64,000 nt of DNA from Mesorhizobium sp. M4B.F.Ca.ET.058.02.1.1 (GTDB lineage: Bacteria; Pseudomonadota; Alphaproteobacteria; Rhizobiales; Rhizobiaceae), in NCBI RefSeq assembly GCF_003952505.1, contig NZ_CP034450.1:6389616-6453615 (forward strand), given 5' to 3'. Below are positions 63,126 through 64,000 of the stretch, piece after piece (the stretch's first letter is position 1; each line of letters starts with the position of its first letter). The notes under the pieces were generated by a model. That model had not been told where the DNA came from. It ran no database searches and worked only from the letters and a program-made list of their open reading frames with translations. Both the position numbers and the translations under genes were made by a program.

Positions 63126-64000
63126 TTACGGCGCCTTGACCTCCATCATGCCAGTGGCGGTGCGGGCCGAATATTGCGGCCTATACATATCCTCCACCGT
63201 TGCCGCCGGATGGGCATAGGTGCCGGGCGTCACCGCGCGCACAACATAGGCCAGCGTGATGTTGCGGTCGCCGTCGCCGTCGTTCGGGTTGAAGGCCGCG
63301 ACGAAACGGTCGTCGCGGAACTCGAGATGGGCGGCGTCGGTCTGCGCCAGCCAGGAGAAGTTCGACAGCTTGGCGCTGGACACCAGGCCCGGATTGTCGA
63401 TCTCGAAGCCGGCCGGCAACAGGTCGGTGATCAGGAGGCGCGAAGGCCAGCTGTTCTGCTCGTAGACCTTGAGAACGACGACATAGCGCTCGTTCTGCGT
63501 GGCCTCGGTGACGTTGGCCTCGGTGCCATCGAGCCTGTAGTAGGTGCGATCGATGGTGAAGCCGTCGCCACCGGCCGGCAGCGACTCAACCGGCGAGGCC
63601 ACCGTGGTGACCACCGCCTGCAGCGGTGTCTTGCCGGTGTTGGCGATGGTGAGCGGGCTGCCGGCTATATCGCTGCCGCCGAAGCGGTCGGAATAGCCGC
63701 CGGAATGCGGCGCGCCGTTGACGGAGAGCGTGATGGAATCATTGCCCTCCTTCAGCGCCCGCGCGGCGAGCAGCATCCAGGATTCATCCTGCGTGCTCGT
63801 CCAGCGGGCATCGGCGCGCTCCCGGGCCACCAGCTTGATCAGCGCCGGCACGATGGTCGGCACCGGCTTCGATTCGGCGGCCAGCGCCAGGATTGCCGCG
63901 CCGTCGCGGAGCGGCGAACCATAGTCGGAGCGGTAGTAGTCGTACTCGGTGCCCGCCTGCGCTAGACGCAGCGCGGTCTGGAAGGTGGCCTCCGAGCGCT
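63126..64000 (-). CDS. Alpha-2-macroglobulin family protein, C-terminal part (truncated by the window)
   Basis: The frame is open to the right edge; about 291 codons are visible. The sequence reads as the late thioester-domain helices and the C-terminal receptor-like domain of bacterial alpha-2-macroglobulins (DESWMLLAARALKEG, YYRLDGTEANVTEATQNERYVVVLK, LLITDLLPAGFEIDNPGL, YVVRAVTPGTYAHPAATVEDM). These periplasmic lipoproteins trap foreign proteases and are typically encoded next to pbpC, as here. Full size would be about 1700-1800 residues. Confidence 0.9.
   Translation of the reverse strand, partial: RSEATFQTALRLAQAGTEYDYYRSDYGSPLRDGAAILALAAESKPVPTIVPALIKLVARERADARWTSTQDESWMLLAARALKEGNDSITLSVNGAPHSGGYSDRFGGSDIAGSPLTIANTGKTPLQAVVTTVASPVESLPAGGDGFTIDRTYYRLDGTEANVTEATQNERYVVVLKVYEQNSWPSRLLITDLLPAGFEIDNPGLVSSAKLSNFSWLAQTDAAHLEFRDDRFVAAFNPNDGDGDRNITLAYVVRAVTPGTYAHPAATVEDMYRPQYSARTATGMMEVKAP

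Overview
The window is GC-rich DNA from an alphaproteobacterium, most likely a Mesorhizobium-type member of the Rhizobiales. The case rests on the pcaDCHGB operon next to a LysR-type pcaQ, the density of ABC transporters with their own regulators, FrcA-type single-domain sugar ATPases, and two families of short palindromic repeats in gene gaps. I see no rRNA, tRNA, CRISPR, transposase or phage genes. The layout is that of a catabolic stretch of a rhizobial replicon: substrate uptake modules, each with a local regulator, one after another.

1-8.1 kb: the end of a TIM-barrel sugar epimerase, then a leftward operon: HAAT-type (branched-chain amino acid type) binding protein, two ATPases, two permeases, a coniferyl-alcohol-dehydrogenase-like SDR and an aldehyde dehydrogenase. 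8.2-17.8 kb: the protocatechuate branch of the beta-ketoadipate pathway, complete from 4-hydroxybenzoate: pcaQ, pcaDCHGB-pobA (rightward), pcaIJF (leftward) and an IclR regulator. The PcaQ-controlled promoter exists as two inverted copies, one on each side of pcaQ. One copy drives pcaD and the other the transporter operon, so the importer and the oxidising enzymes probably belong to the PcaQ regulon.

18-27.2 kb: a GntR/HutC regulator, an ADP-ribosylglycohydrolase-family protein, a PfkB kinase and a PotDBCA-like ABC transporter form one operon. It has the gene content of E. coli yegUVW with the MFS transporter YegT replaced by an ABC importer. Facing it is a two-gene operon of an ornithine-cyclodeaminase-family protein and a histidine-ammonia-lyase-family protein that lacks the MIO-forming serine and a catalytic tyrosine. 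27.3-37 kb: a DHA2 efflux pump, then an AraC regulator and a leftward molybdenum-hydroxylase operon (CoxG, FAD subunit, 2Fe-2S subunit, molybdopterin subunit split over two genes, MoxR AAA+, VWA protein, amidohydrolase).

37.2-44.6 kb: an FrcABC-like sugar importer, two near-duplicate FCD-type GntR regulators and two dehydrogenases, with palindromic operators; then a DUF3175 protein. 44.7-52.7 kb: an MFS transporter, a LacI regulator with a perfect operator, a two-permease sugar ABC importer and gluconokinase. 52.7-60 kb: an acyltransferase-like protein, an Rrf2 regulator and a sulfate ABC operon with two binding proteins. 60-64 kb: a VanX-like dipeptidase, PBP1C and the end of an alpha-2-macroglobulin.

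The candidates for something undescribed are the Yeg-like ABC operon with its facing lyase/cyclodeaminase pair, the split molybdenum hydroxylase with its maturation genes, and the mirrored PcaQ promoters. All functions are inferred from reading the sequence; no database search was run.
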